Below are positions 1 to 6,856 of a stretch of 8,280 nucleotides of DNA, piece after piece. A program made the position numbers and the translations under genes. The DNA lies in assembly GCA_947624125.1 (NCBI GenBank), contig CANQIY010000043.1, positions 1 to 8,280 of the forward strand. Reading direction: 5' to 3'. Origin of the DNA: an uncultured Bacilli bacterium (GTDB lineage Bacteria > Bacillota_I > Bacilli_A > RF39 > UBA660). A model generated the notes under the pieces. That model was not told the DNA's origin and ran no database searches. It was given only the letters and a program-made list of their open reading frames with translations. Every line of letters begins with the position of its first letter. The stretch's first letter is position 1.

Positions 1-13
1 CTTTCTTTGGGGT

Positions 14-35
14 AAGGGGAAGTCTGCCCTTTTTT
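14..35 (+). terminator. Possible weak plus-strand terminator
   Basis: On the plus strand a five-base-pair stem (AAGGG at 14-18 with CCCTT at 27-31) encloses an eight-base loop and runs into a T tract ending at 35. Read on the minus strand it has no U tract, so it would not serve the prepilin-like gene. It could end a plus-strand gene lying left of the window. The stem is short, so this is tentative. Nothing else was recognised in the first 74 bases. Confidence 0.2.
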
Positions 36-74
36 AACTATTTTTAAAATAAATTTTGTTTTTTTCTTTTCAGA

Positions 75-659
75 CTACACACCTACCCAACTATAATAAC
101 TACGACAATTACCTGTATTTTTATCACATACAGCATATTCAGTTATAAAAATATAGGAAGTAGAAATATCTATATAAATTGACTTAATATAATCAATCAT
201 TTCTCTTGTTAAATTCAAATATACTTCATTACATGCTGGAGAATTAACTAAAGCTCCATCAACATTTTCACGACCATCTTCTGTACAATTTCTAATATTA
301 TCTATTTTATTTTCTTTTAATATTATCATTTGAGATACTTCAAAATTATTAATCATGATTTGCATAAAATCTTTGACATTTTCATAATTTTCAAATAATT
401 TATCGTTTTCCAAACCAACAGTTACAAAATATTTATCGTCATTATCGGTAAGTTCACTCAAAATATTTGCTAAATTTAAATGTGATACCCGGTCTTTTAA
501 ATAATAAGTTCGAAAAATAAAACTAGCATCATCAAAATATACTCTTGTTTTTTCGGATTGTAAAATATTATTAAACGTTGTATATAGTAATAATAATGAA
601 GTAGATAATACTACTACAGCTAATATAGTCTCGACAAAAACAAAACCTCTTTTATTCAT
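75..659 (-). CDS. Prepilin-like (type IV pilin / pseudopilin) protein
   Basis: Predicted 194-aa exported protein with a class III prepilin signal. After a short basic leader (MNKRG) comes a peptidase site between G5 and F6, a glutamate at position 5 of the mature chain (E10), and a hydrophobic helix to about residue 26. This is the pattern cleaved by a PilD/ComC-type prepilin peptidase and used to pack a pilus or competence pseudopilus. The globular part was not recognised; it holds four cysteines (C125, C143, C178, C185) that could form two disulfides. The ATG at 659 follows a GGGAG-type SD at about 7 bases. The gene has its own promoter and follows the alaS terminator, so it is probably monocistronic in this window. 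No prepilin peptidase, ATPase or other pilin lies nearby, so a minor pilin or ComG-like role is only inference. Confidence 0.75.
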   Translation of the reverse strand: MNKRGFVFVETILAVVVLSTSLLLLYTTFNNILQSEKTRVYFDDASFIFRTYYLKDRVSHLNLANILSELTDNDDKYFVTVGLENDKLFENYENVKDFMQIMINNFEVSQMIILKENKIDNIRNCTEDGRENVDGALVNSPACNEVYLNLTREMIDYIKSIYIDISTSYIFITEYAVCDKNTGNCRSYYSWVGV

Positions 660-679
660 GTACTCACTCCCTATTATTC

Positions 680-708
680 ATTATAAACTATAATTACTCA
701 TTTAGCAA
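680..708 (-). promoter_or_regulatory. Sigma-A-type promoter for the prepilin-like gene
   Basis: The minus strand has TTGCTA (703-708), a 17-base spacer and a perfect TATAAT (680-685). It sits between the alaS terminator and the prepilin-like start, giving a leader of roughly 15 bases that contains the SD. The -10 and spacing are good; the -35 matches consensus at four of six positions. Confidence 0.55.
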
Positions 709-738
709 TTAATAAAAAATGTTCCTACACCATTTGAC

Positions 739-769
739 AAAAAAAGTACTTATTTTGAGCTAAGTACTT
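739..769 (-). terminator. Intrinsic terminator of alaS
   Basis: On the minus strand a perfect nine-base-pair stem (AAGTACTTA at 761-769 with TAAGTACTT at 744-752) has an eight-base loop and is followed by a run of seven T (739-745, the last two shared with the stem). The 5' arm begins inside the alaS stop codon, so the gene ends directly in its terminator. It closes the kinase-alaS transcription unit. Confidence 0.85.
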
Positions 770-2546
770 ATTCTAATATTCCTTTAATTCTTCTTACTCC
801 CGCACTAGAAGATTCTTCTTTAATAATTTTAAAATGTCCAAGTTCACCTGTATTTTTAACATGAGGACCACCACAAATTTCTTTGGACAAATTGCCAATT
901 GTATAGACTTTAACAATTTCACCATATTTATTTTCAAAAGTTCCATGTGCTCCTTCTTCTTTGGCTTTTTCATAAGGTATTTCTTCAAAAGTAACAGGGG
1001 TATTACTCTTAATCATTTCATTAACTCGGTTTTCGATTTTCGTCTTTTCTTCTTCCGTTAATTTATGGTCACAATTAAAATCAAATCTAATTCTTTCCGT
1101 TGTTATATTGCAACCCTTTTGATATACATCTTTACCAAACATTTCTTGTAATGTAGCAAGTAATAAATGGGCAAGCGTATGATATTTAATAGATGTCTCG
1201 GAATTATCGGCAAGTCCACCTTTAAAAGTCCCCGCATCAATTGTTCTTGATTTTTGTTGATGTTCCTTAAAACAATTATTAAATCCTTCAACATCAACTT
1301 TAATGTTATTTTCTTTGGCAAGCTCAATAGTCATTTCTAGGGGAAAACCAAAAGTATCAAATAATTTAAAAGCATCTTCTCCACCTAAAGTATTATCTTT
1401 AACATTTTTAATGGCTTTATAAAATAATTTTTCCCCATCTTTTATTGTCCTACTAAATTTATTATATTCTTTTTGTAATTCTGCAAAAACTTTTTCTTTA
1501 TTACGAACTAATTCTTCATATATATCTTTATATTCTAAAATATATAAATTAGCTAAATCACTTAATACATCTTCGTTTATTCCTAATTTTCTTAAATGAC
1601 GAATTGAACGACGAATTAATCTTCTTAAAACATAACCTGCTCCAATATTACTTGGCGTAATACCATGAATATCAGCTAAAATAAAGGTACTCGTTCTAAC
1701 ATGGTCCATAATAATTCTAAAACTTTGTAAATTATCTTCATATTTTAAATTAGATAATTCTTCTAGTCTTTCCTTAACTTTAGTAAAAACACTAGCTTCA
1801 TAAACACTTTTATAACCATTTAAAACCGCAATTGTTCGTTCTAAGCCCATTCCTGTATCAACGTTTTGTTGTTTTAATTTATCTAAATGACCATTTTCAT
1901 CTTTATAATATTCCATAAAAACGTCATTCCATATTTCTAAATATTTACCACAGTCACAGGATGGATTACAATTATCACTACATTTTTCTTTGCCCGTATC
2001 ATAAAACATTTCCGTATCCGGTCCACATGGCCCAATACCACTACCTAAAATCCAAAAATTATTTTCCTTTGGTAAGAAGAATAAATGGTCTTCACTAACA
2101 CCTAAACTACGCCATATATTATAAGATTCGGTATCTCTTGGTGTATCTTTATCTCCCGCAAAAACAGTAAAATATAATTTTTCTTTCGGAATTCCTAAAT
2201 ATTTTTCACTAGTTAAAAATTCATAACTAAATTTGATGGCATCTTCTTTAAAATAATCGCCTAAACTCCAATTTCCTAACATTTCAAAGAATGTTAAATG
2301 CGATGCATCCCCAACTTCATCGATATCACTTGTCCGAATACATTTTTGACAGTCTGTAAGACGTTTACCACTTGGATGATTTGTACCAAGTAAATAAGGC
2401 ACTAAAGGGTGCATTCCAGCTGTTGTAAATAAAACAGTCGGGTCATTTTCAGGAATAATTGATGATGATGATATTATTTGATGTCCATGAGCATGAAAAT
2501 ATTCTAAATATTTTTGACGAAGTTCATTAATTTCTACTTTTGGCAT
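768..2546 (-). CDS. alaS: Alanyl-tRNA synthetase, short form lacking the C-Ala domain
   Basis: Charges tRNA(Ala) with alanine and clears mischarged Ser/Gly-tRNA(Ala), in the cytoplasm. Residues about 1-250 are the class II catalytic domain, with the motif 2 region (KCIRTSDIDEVGD, then FFEMLGNWSLGDYF) and motif 3 (GMGLER, near 233-238). The middle, rich in Arg/Lys (VLRRLIRRSIRHLRKLG), is the tRNA-recognition helical part. The C-terminal editing domain has its metal ligands H456, H460, C558 and H562 (HTLAH and CGGPH). A cysteine cluster in the catalytic domain (C189, C193, C197, C199) may bind a metal. The protein is 592 aa, against about 875 for typical bacterial AlaRS; it stops just after the editing domain, so the DHHA1/C-Ala region is missing. 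The ending looks native: no frameshift is visible and a terminator follows at once. The ATG at 2546 is preferred to the TTG at 2555 because AAGGA lies 10 bases before the ATG but only one or two before the TTG. It follows the kinase stop by 1 bp. Confidence 0.93.
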   Translation of the reverse strand: MPKVEINELRQKYLEYFHAHGHQIISSSSIIPENDPTVLFTTAGMHPLVPYLLGTNHPSGKRLTDCQKCIRTSDIDEVGDASHLTFFEMLGNWSLGDYFKEDAIKFSYEFLTSEKYLGIPKEKLYFTVFAGDKDTPRDTESYNIWRSLGVSEDHLFFLPKENNFWILGSGIGPCGPDTEMFYDTGKEKCSDNCNPSCDCGKYLEIWNDVFMEYYKDENGHLDKLKQQNVDTGMGLERTIAVLNGYKSVYEASVFTKVKERLEELSNLKYEDNLQSFRIIMDHVRTSTFILADIHGITPSNIGAGYVLRRLIRRSIRHLRKLGINEDVLSDLANLYILEYKDIYEELVRNKEKVFAELQKEYNKFSRTIKDGEKLFYKAIKNVKDNTLGGEDAFKLFDTFGFPLEMTIELAKENNIKVDVEGFNNCFKEHQQKSRTIDAGTFKGGLADNSETSIKYHTLAHLLLATLQEMFGKDVYQKGCNITTERIRFDFNCDHKLTEEEKTKIENRVNEMIKSNTPVTFEEIPYEKAKEEGAHGTFENKYGEIVKVYTIGNLSKEICGGPHVKNTGELGHFKIIKEESSSAGVRRIKGILE

Positions 2547-2547
2547 C

Positions 2548-3072
2548 TTACTCAATTCCTTCTAAATATTTGAATACTTTATCTTTTAAAGATTCTTTTG
2601 TATCATTAGCTAAAATATAGTCAAAGTCTTGATATGTTTCTAATGCTGTTTCTGTAATGTGAGATTGTTCTTCTAAAGTAAGAGGACTTTGACTAAATTG
2701 GTTCTCAACATATATAGCATAAACATGGTCATAATTTAATTTTATTTCATCTATTTCATTAGGAAAACGAACATCACTAATAACGACATTATCAACTAAA
2801 GACTCATAAATTTTTAAATCTTCAAGCATTCTCTTTACAAAAAAATCATGCTCCAAATTTCTTATTTTATCTCCAAGTTCTTGTAAATATCCTCTTGGTT
2901 TCGTACTAGCTAAACCATCCCAGTCTGTAAGTTCTTTCGCAAAATTTTTCAAAGATTTACTATATTCTGTAATAATACATTTTTCTAATTTATAAATATA
3001 ATATTCTTTAATTATTTTGGCAACTTCTCCTTTACCACTTCCTGCTTTACCAGCAATTAAAAATATTCTCAT
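2548..3072 (-). CDS. P-loop nucleotide kinase, deoxynucleoside-monophosphate kinase-like
   Basis: Predicted 174-aa cytosolic kinase. Walker A is GKAGSGKG (residues 8-15). A second conserved block is VISDVRFPNEID (97-108), and RGYLQELGDKIR (60-71) lies between. The DVRFPNE block with an upstream LQ.LGD.IR segment is typical of phage-type dNMP kinases (T4 gp1-like) and their chromosomal relatives, which phosphorylate dNMPs to dNDPs; it is related in fold to adenylate and dephospho-CoA kinases. Substrate cannot be read from the sequence. The ATG at 3072 has a strong SD (AAAGGTGAT) about 6 bases away. The TAA stop is followed after one base by the alaS ATG, so the two are co-transcribed and possibly translationally coupled. 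It could be an old phage gene domesticated into a housekeeping operon; no other phage gene is present. Confidence 0.75.
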   Translation of the reverse strand: MRIFLIAGKAGSGKGEVAKIIKEYYIYKLEKCIITEYSKSLKNFAKELTDWDGLASTKPRGYLQELGDKIRNLEHDFFVKRMLEDLKIYESLVDNVVISDVRFPNEIDEIKLNYDHVYAIYVENQFSQSPLTLEEQSHITETALETYQDFDYILANDTKESLKDKVFKYLEGIE

Positions 3073-3091
3073 AAAATCACCTTTCTAAACT

Positions 3092-3137
3092 AAAAAAGAA
3101 GGATTAAAGTATCATAAATATACCTAATCACTTCTTT
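3092..3137 (-). terminator. Terminator-like hairpin between the AI-2E-family gene and the kinase
   Basis: A long inverted repeat pairs 3095-3106 with 3125-3137 (twelve base pairs with one bulged base at 3130). The loop can itself form a short GTAT/ATAC stem. On the minus strand it is followed by TTTTTT (3092-3097). It lies 36 bp after the AI-2E-family stop and about 20 bases before the kinase start, so it should end the upstream transcript. It could instead be a leader hairpin for the kinase-alaS mRNA. Confidence 0.65.
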
Positions 3138-3166
3138 AATATACCACAAAAATGGTGCTTTTGAAA
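3138..3166 (-). promoter_or_regulatory. Possible extended -10 promoter for kinase-alaS
   Basis: On the minus strand TGG precedes TATATT (3138-3143), an extended -10, with a weak TTTCAA (3161-3166) 17 bases upstream. If used, transcription would start near 3131, inside the 5' arm of the hairpin at 3092-3137. The kinase-alaS pair needs a promoter after that hairpin's upstream gene, and this is the best candidate in the gap. The -35 is poor. Confidence 0.35.
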
Positions 3167-3172
3167 TCTTTT

Positions 3173-4285
3173 TTAACGTCTTTCTAATTTTTCTTTCGCA
3201 AATTCAAATAAGACACGTAAAATTGCTAAAGTTGGTGTTGCTAAAATCATTCCTAAAATACCGAAAAAATGACCGAAAACTAATAAAGCAATAATAATCA
3301 CTACCGGATGCGTTTGACTAGCTTTACTCATAACAATTGGTTGTAAAATATAATTTTCGACAATTTGGACAATAACACAAATAATAAGGACACCAATTCC
3401 AACTAAAGGTGCTTGGGTAAGACCAACAATAACGGCAATAGCACCACCAATATATGGACCAATAAACGGAATTAAATCGGTAATTCCACAAATAAGACCA
3501 AACAAGATTGGAGCATTTAAACCTACAAGGGCAAAACCAACTGAATCACAAACTAAGACCATCAAAGCCACTAAAAAAGTTCCATTCACACATTTTCTTA
3601 CTTCACTACTTACTCTTGAAGTAATATAATGAATATCTTCTTGAATATGTTTAGGATATAATTTTTTAAAATATTTACCAATACTTTCATAATCAATTAA
3701 TAAATAAATACCAATAATTAAACCCATCATAAAGGTTCCTATACCACTAAATAAAGATACAATAATACTAATAATGGTATTAGGAAGACCACTTACTATA
3801 TCAGCACTATAACTCGTAATGGTTGTAAGTAATTTATTTTGGAAATCACTTAAATCTAAACCATTCTCCGCAAAATTTGTAAATATTTGATTAATATCTT
3901 TGGTAATGATTTCTACATATTTAGGTAAAAGACCAACCATTTCATTAACTTCATTATATACTGTTGGAATAAAGGTATATAAAATCACTAAAATAATTAA
4001 GATAAAAGCCGTAAAAACAAGCATCGCACTAGCAGTATTATTTTTTAACTTTTGGTTAAGTTTGACAACTAAAGGTCTTAAAAGCCACGCAATTACAAAA
4101 CCGATAAAAAAGGGACTAATAACACTTAAAAAATCTTGGATAATACCTAAAACTCTTAATTTTTGTAAAACTATTATTCCTGCTAAAATTAAACAGGCAA
4201 TAAAGACAACATACAATATTTTTAAGATTTTTTTAACAAGTAAGATGACTTCATTCAATTCTTTTTTGTCGACATCTTTTTTCAT
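3173..4285 (-). CDS. AI-2E-family transporter-like membrane protein
   Basis: Predicted 370-aa integral membrane protein of the AI-2E transporter (PF01594-type) family, which includes PerM/YtvI-like proteins and some Na+/H+ antiporters. Hydrophobic segments lie near residues 22-41, 52-70, 87-106, 168-198, 235-258, 259-290, 297-313 and 325-358. The family signature is the block GITDLIPFIGPYIGG (267-281), followed by the NYILQPIVM segment (311-319) and MILATPTLAILR near 346-357. A large hydrophilic region (about 107-165) separates the third and fourth hydrophobic parts. Length is normal for the family. The substrate cannot be inferred; many members do not move AI-2. I chose the ATG at 4285, which has an AAAGGA SD nine bases upstream, rather than the TTG at 4315, which has no SD and overlaps a promoter-like site. 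It is probably a single-gene unit. Confidence 0.9.
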   Translation of the reverse strand: MKKDVDKKELNEVILLVKKILKILYVVFIACLILAGIIVLQKLRVLGIIQDFLSVISPFFIGFVIAWLLRPLVVKLNQKLKNNTASAMLVFTAFILIILVILYTFIPTVYNEVNEMVGLLPKYVEIITKDINQIFTNFAENGLDLSDFQNKLLTTITSYSADIVSGLPNTIISIIVSLFSGIGTFMMGLIIGIYLLIDYESIGKYFKKLYPKHIQEDIHYITSRVSSEVRKCVNGTFLVALMVLVCDSVGFALVGLNAPILFGLICGITDLIPFIGPYIGGAIAVIVGLTQAPLVGIGVLIICVIVQIVENYILQPIVMSKASQTHPVVIIIALLVFGHFFGILGMILATPTLAILRVLFEFAKEKLERR

Positions 4286-4305
4286 ATTCTCACATCCTTT
4301 ATATA

Positions 4306-4334
4306 ATTGTATCAAACTACTTAACTAAAGTCTA
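4306..4334 (-). promoter_or_regulatory. Possible promoter of the AI-2E-family gene
   Basis: The minus strand has TAGACT (4329-4334), a 17-base spacer, and TACAAT (4306-4311) preceded by TGA, an extended -10. The start would fall near 4299-4300, giving a leader of about 15 bases that opens with the SD. Each element is one or two bases off consensus. Confidence 0.35.
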
Positions 4335-4369
4335 TTAATAAATTATATTAATTTTAATTTTTTTTAATC

Positions 4370-4394
4370 AAAAAAGTTCCCCGTAAGAGAACTT
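4370..4394 (-). terminator. Intrinsic terminator after the 48-aa gene
   Basis: On the minus strand AAGTTCTC (4387-4394) pairs with GGGGAACTT-side bases (4374-4381) in eight pairs including one G-T wobble, with a five-base loop. It is followed by a T run (4370-4375) and preceded by a matching A run. It lies 7 bases after the stop of the 48-aa gene and closes the recD2 unit. The remaining stretch to the AI-2E-family promoter holds only AT-rich sequence. Confidence 0.85.
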
Positions 4395-4401
4395 CATTTT
4401 T

Positions 4402-4548
4402 TTATTTCATATTATTTGACATATTATTAGCTTTATCTAATAAATTATTTAAAAGTTTATCAGCTTTATTTTTGGTATTTTTATTCATCAATGTATAGGC
4501 ACCAAGACCTATCAAACCTGCCATGAAAAGACAACCCATTTTTTTCAT
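4402..4548 (-). CDS. 48-aa single-pass small membrane protein
   Basis: A short ORF with clear gene signals. Its ATG at 4548 has a strong SD (GAGGTGG) about 6 bases upstream, and its TAA is followed within 7 bases by an intrinsic terminator. The protein starts MKKMGCLFMAGLIGLGAYTL, a glycine-rich hydrophobic helix (about residues 4-21), then continues as a charged, Asn/Lys-rich tail (KADKLLNNLLDKANN) that could form an amphipathic helix. This layout resembles the tiny YrzQ/YtxH-like membrane proteins of Firmicutes, but the similarity is only in shape and I cannot assign a function. C6 lies at the edge of the helix, but there is no proper signal peptide or lipobox. It starts 36 bp after recD2 with no terminator between, so it is likely co-transcribed with it. 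Confidence 0.75.
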   Translation of the reverse strand: MKKMGCLFMAGLIGLGAYTLMNKNTKNKADKLLNNLLDKANNMSNNMK

Positions 4549-4584
4549 CTAATCCACCTCATTATTAGTATGGATTTATTTTTT

Positions 4585-6783
4585 TTATTTATGTATAAAA
4601 GTATTTCTTAATCTTTCTTGTAAAGTTGTTTTCCTTTTATTACCATAATCATTTAATACCCCTTTATAAAAAGCCATCGGCTCGCCAATTAAAATAAGAC
4701 TTTTTTTAGCTCGACTTACCCCTGTATATAATATTTTATTATATAACATACTGCCATAATGGTAAGTAATGGGCATAATAACATGGTCAAATTCACTACC
4801 CTGACTTTTATGAATGGTGATGGCATAGGCATGTCTAATATTTTTTAAATCTTTCTTTTCTAAACTTACTAAATTACCATCAAAATCAATGGTAATTATT
4901 TCCTTTTTATAAGGGTTATTAATCGTTTTTATACTTTTTATAAAACCAATATCACCATTAAAAACATTGTTATCCGCATCATTTACTAATTGTAATACTT
5001 TATCATTTTCTTTATAAATAATATCGCCATAAGTAAGCATTTTTTCTTTTTTGGGATTAAATATTTCGCTTAACATGATATTTAAATTATCAATACCATT
5101 TTCTCCTTTATATACGGGTGCTAAAACTTGTAAATTATTTTCATTGTATCCTTTTTCAATCCCCTTTTTTATAATCATTTCAATAATACTTCTAATATCT
5201 TTATTACTAGCACTAATAAAATTATAATCATCTCTTTTAATTGTAAATTCTTCACTTAAATCTTTATTTTTTATTTCTCTTGCTAAAAAAGGAATATAAG
5301 AATTTTCACTTTGTCTATAAATATATTCTAGAGGAATATAATTAAATAAATCACTCATAATTAAATCATTTAAGACAAGACCTGGACCAACTGATGGAAG
5401 TTGAAAAGAATCCCCTACTAATATTAATTTAATATTACTATTAACACCTTTTAAAAGTGCCGCCATTAAAGAGGTATCAATCATACTCACTTCATCAACA
5501 ATAATAAGTTTTTGTGGATTTTTATTATTTTCATTTATCATGAAATCGTTACTATCTTTATTCCATTTTAAATATCTATGAATAGTCGAAGCATTAATAC
5601 CTGTTGCATTACTCATCTTTTTGGATGCTCTTCCTGTCGGTGCTAAAAGTGCAATATCTGTAATTATTCCTAAACTATCTAAATGATTTTTTTCAATATA
5701 TAATTTAACAATGGCATTAATAATAGTTGTTTTTCCTGTTCCCGGTCCCCCGGATATAATTGTGATATTATTGTTTAGTGCCGTTGTAATAGCCAATTTT
5801 TGTTGAGCATTATATTCAATTTCTAATTTCTTTTCTAAAGTCTCAATTTTGTCTTCATAATTATAAGTTCTACTATTATTTTGACTTATTTTATATAAAA
5901 GCTCGGCAATATCTACTTCACATGCATAATTTTCTTGTAAATAATATTTATTATCAAGAATTACAATAAATAATTCATCTTCTAATTCTTGTAAATAATC
6001 TTGATATACTTCATAATCAATATTAATACTAAATAATTTAACTAAATATTCATATATCATACTACCATCATAATATATATCTCCTGTATTATTAGAAATT
6101 GTTTTCATCGTTTCTAAAATACAAGCTTTAACTCTTCTTTTATCTAATTTATCTTCACTATTATTAAGAAAAATATTATCTAATCTTTTAAAATCAATTA
6201 ACTCATTTAATAAATAGATATTATTATTTAAAATATCATCAATATTACTCCGAAATTTATTAAAAATACGTCCGGCTTCTTCAATAGAAAAGCCTAATTT
6301 TTTTAATCTTAAAATAGTATCGGAACTTTTTGAATAATTAAGAATTGATTCATAAATTTTATTCTTTTTACTTTCATTCATTCCTTCTATTTTATCTAAA
6401 GCATTGATATCTTCTTTTATGATATCTAAACTTTTAGCGCCATAAATTTCGACAATTTGCACAGCAGTCTTTTTCCCACAACCTTTAACAAAAGGACTAC
6501 TTAGAAATTCAATAATGTCCTCATTTTCATTTGGAAGAGGTATTTCATAACTATCAAATTTAAATTGCCAACCAAATCTTTCATGTAAAACAAATTCTCC
6601 CTCTAAAATAATTTTAGTTTCTAATTTTAAATCTAAAATATTACCTGTAATAGTTATTACTTTTTTTAAATTTTCTTTTAAATTATCATCAGAAACTTTT
6701 GAAACCCGAAAAAGACCAACAAAATAGCCATTGGTTTCATTATAAAAAATACTGCTTTTAATTTTTCCTTCAATTACGCTCAT
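4585..6783 (-). CDS. recD2: ATP-dependent RecD-like DNA helicase RecD2
   Basis: Superfamily 1B 5'-3' DNA helicase acting in repair and replication-fork maintenance without RecBC; 732 aa, normal for RecD2. An N-terminal OB-like region (1 to about 85, starting MSVIEGKIKSSIFYN) leads into two helix-hairpin-helix segments (about 94-115 and 129-143), the long N-terminal part that separates RecD2 from RecBCD RecD. The motor has Walker A GGPGTGKTT (345-353), a PTGRASKKM segment (392-400), Walker B IIVDEVSMID (427-436), motif III VGDSFQLPSVGPG (456-468), motif V ITIHKSQGSEFD (655-666) and motif VI LYTGVSRAKKSL (685-696). Both RecA-like folds are complete. The ATG at 6783 is chosen over TTG 6819, since homology begins there and the TTG lies in the -35 element. 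Its SD-like AAGGTAGGG is far away (about 12 bases), and a perfect TATAAT ends 6 bases before the ATG, so the mRNA may be leaderless. It is followed by the 48-aa gene. Confidence 0.95.
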   Translation of the reverse strand: MSVIEGKIKSSIFYNETNGYFVGLFRVSKVSDDNLKENLKKVITITGNILDLKLETKIILEGEFVLHERFGWQFKFDSYEIPLPNENEDIIEFLSSPFVKGCGKKTAVQIVEIYGAKSLDIIKEDINALDKIEGMNESKKNKIYESILNYSKSSDTILRLKKLGFSIEEAGRIFNKFRSNIDDILNNNIYLLNELIDFKRLDNIFLNNSEDKLDKRRVKACILETMKTISNNTGDIYYDGSMIYEYLVKLFSINIDYEVYQDYLQELEDELFIVILDNKYYLQENYACEVDIAELLYKISQNNSRTYNYEDKIETLEKKLEIEYNAQQKLAITTALNNNITIISGGPGTGKTTIINAIVKLYIEKNHLDSLGIITDIALLAPTGRASKKMSNATGINASTIHRYLKWNKDSNDFMINENNKNPQKLIIVDEVSMIDTSLMAALLKGVNSNIKLILVGDSFQLPSVGPGLVLNDLIMSDLFNYIPLEYIYRQSENSYIPFLAREIKNKDLSEEFTIKRDDYNFISASNKDIRSIIEMIIKKGIEKGYNENNLQVLAPVYKGENGIDNLNIMLSEIFNPKKEKMLTYGDIIYKENDKVLQLVNDADNNVFNGDIGFIKSIKTINNPYKKEIITIDFDGNLVSLEKKDLKNIRHAYAITIHKSQGSEFDHVIMPITYHYGSMLYNKILYTGVSRAKKSLILIGEPMAFYKGVLNDYGNKRKTTLQERLRNTFIHK

Positions 6784-6789
6784 AAAAAA

Positions 6790-6819
6790 ATTATACCCTA
6801 CCTTAAAAGACAAATTCAA
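6790..6819 (-). promoter_or_regulatory. Promoter of recD2, placed for a leaderless transcript
   Basis: The minus strand has TTGAAT (6814-6819), an 18-base spacer and a perfect TATAAT (6790-6795). Only six T residues separate the -10 from the ATG, so the normal start point (+7) falls on the A of the ATG. The promoter fits into the short gap after the preceding terminator, which supports it being real. Confidence 0.6.
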
Positions 6820-6829
6820 GAGTAAGCAT

Positions 6830-6856
6830 AAAAAAATTTCCTAAAAAGGAAATTTT
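6830..6856 (-). terminator. Intrinsic terminator of the 414-aa surface protein gene
   Basis: On the minus strand a perfect nine-base-pair stem (AAAATTTCC at 6848-6856 with GGAAATTTT at 6833-6841) has a six-base loop and is followed by a T run reaching 6830. The 5' arm begins within the stop codon of the surface protein gene. Confidence 0.85.

Noticed and set aside
22..75. Inverted repeat AGTCTG...CAGACT around the end of the prepilin-like gene
   Set aside because: Only six base pairs with a loop of about 40 bases and no following U tract on the minus strand; likely chance.
834..1061. Plus-strand 75-codon ORF inside alaS
   Set aside because: It lies antisense to the well-supported alaS editing domain and shows no SD or recognisable protein; the same holds for the minus-frame ORFs at 794-988 and 1103-1327.
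2461..2475. Short GAT trinucleotide repeat in alaS
   Set aside because: It encodes the SSSS run in the usual Ser-rich part of the AlaRS N-terminus and is too short to suggest phase variation.
3073..3172. T-box riboswitch upstream of the alaS unit
   Set aside because: The gap is about 100 bases, too short for a T-box leader, and I see no conserved T-box sequence; only the simple hairpin is present.
4313..4315. TTG start for the AI-2E-family gene, and similar TTG starts at 6819 (recD2) and 2555 (alaS)
   Set aside because: Each has no SD at a usable distance, while a downstream ATG fits the family start; two of them also overlap promoter elements.
3900..4328. Plus-strand 142-codon ORF antisense to the AI-2E-family gene
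   Set aside because: It mirrors the hydrophobic, AT-rich coding sequence on the other strand, has no SD or promoter, and runs over the other gene's start region.
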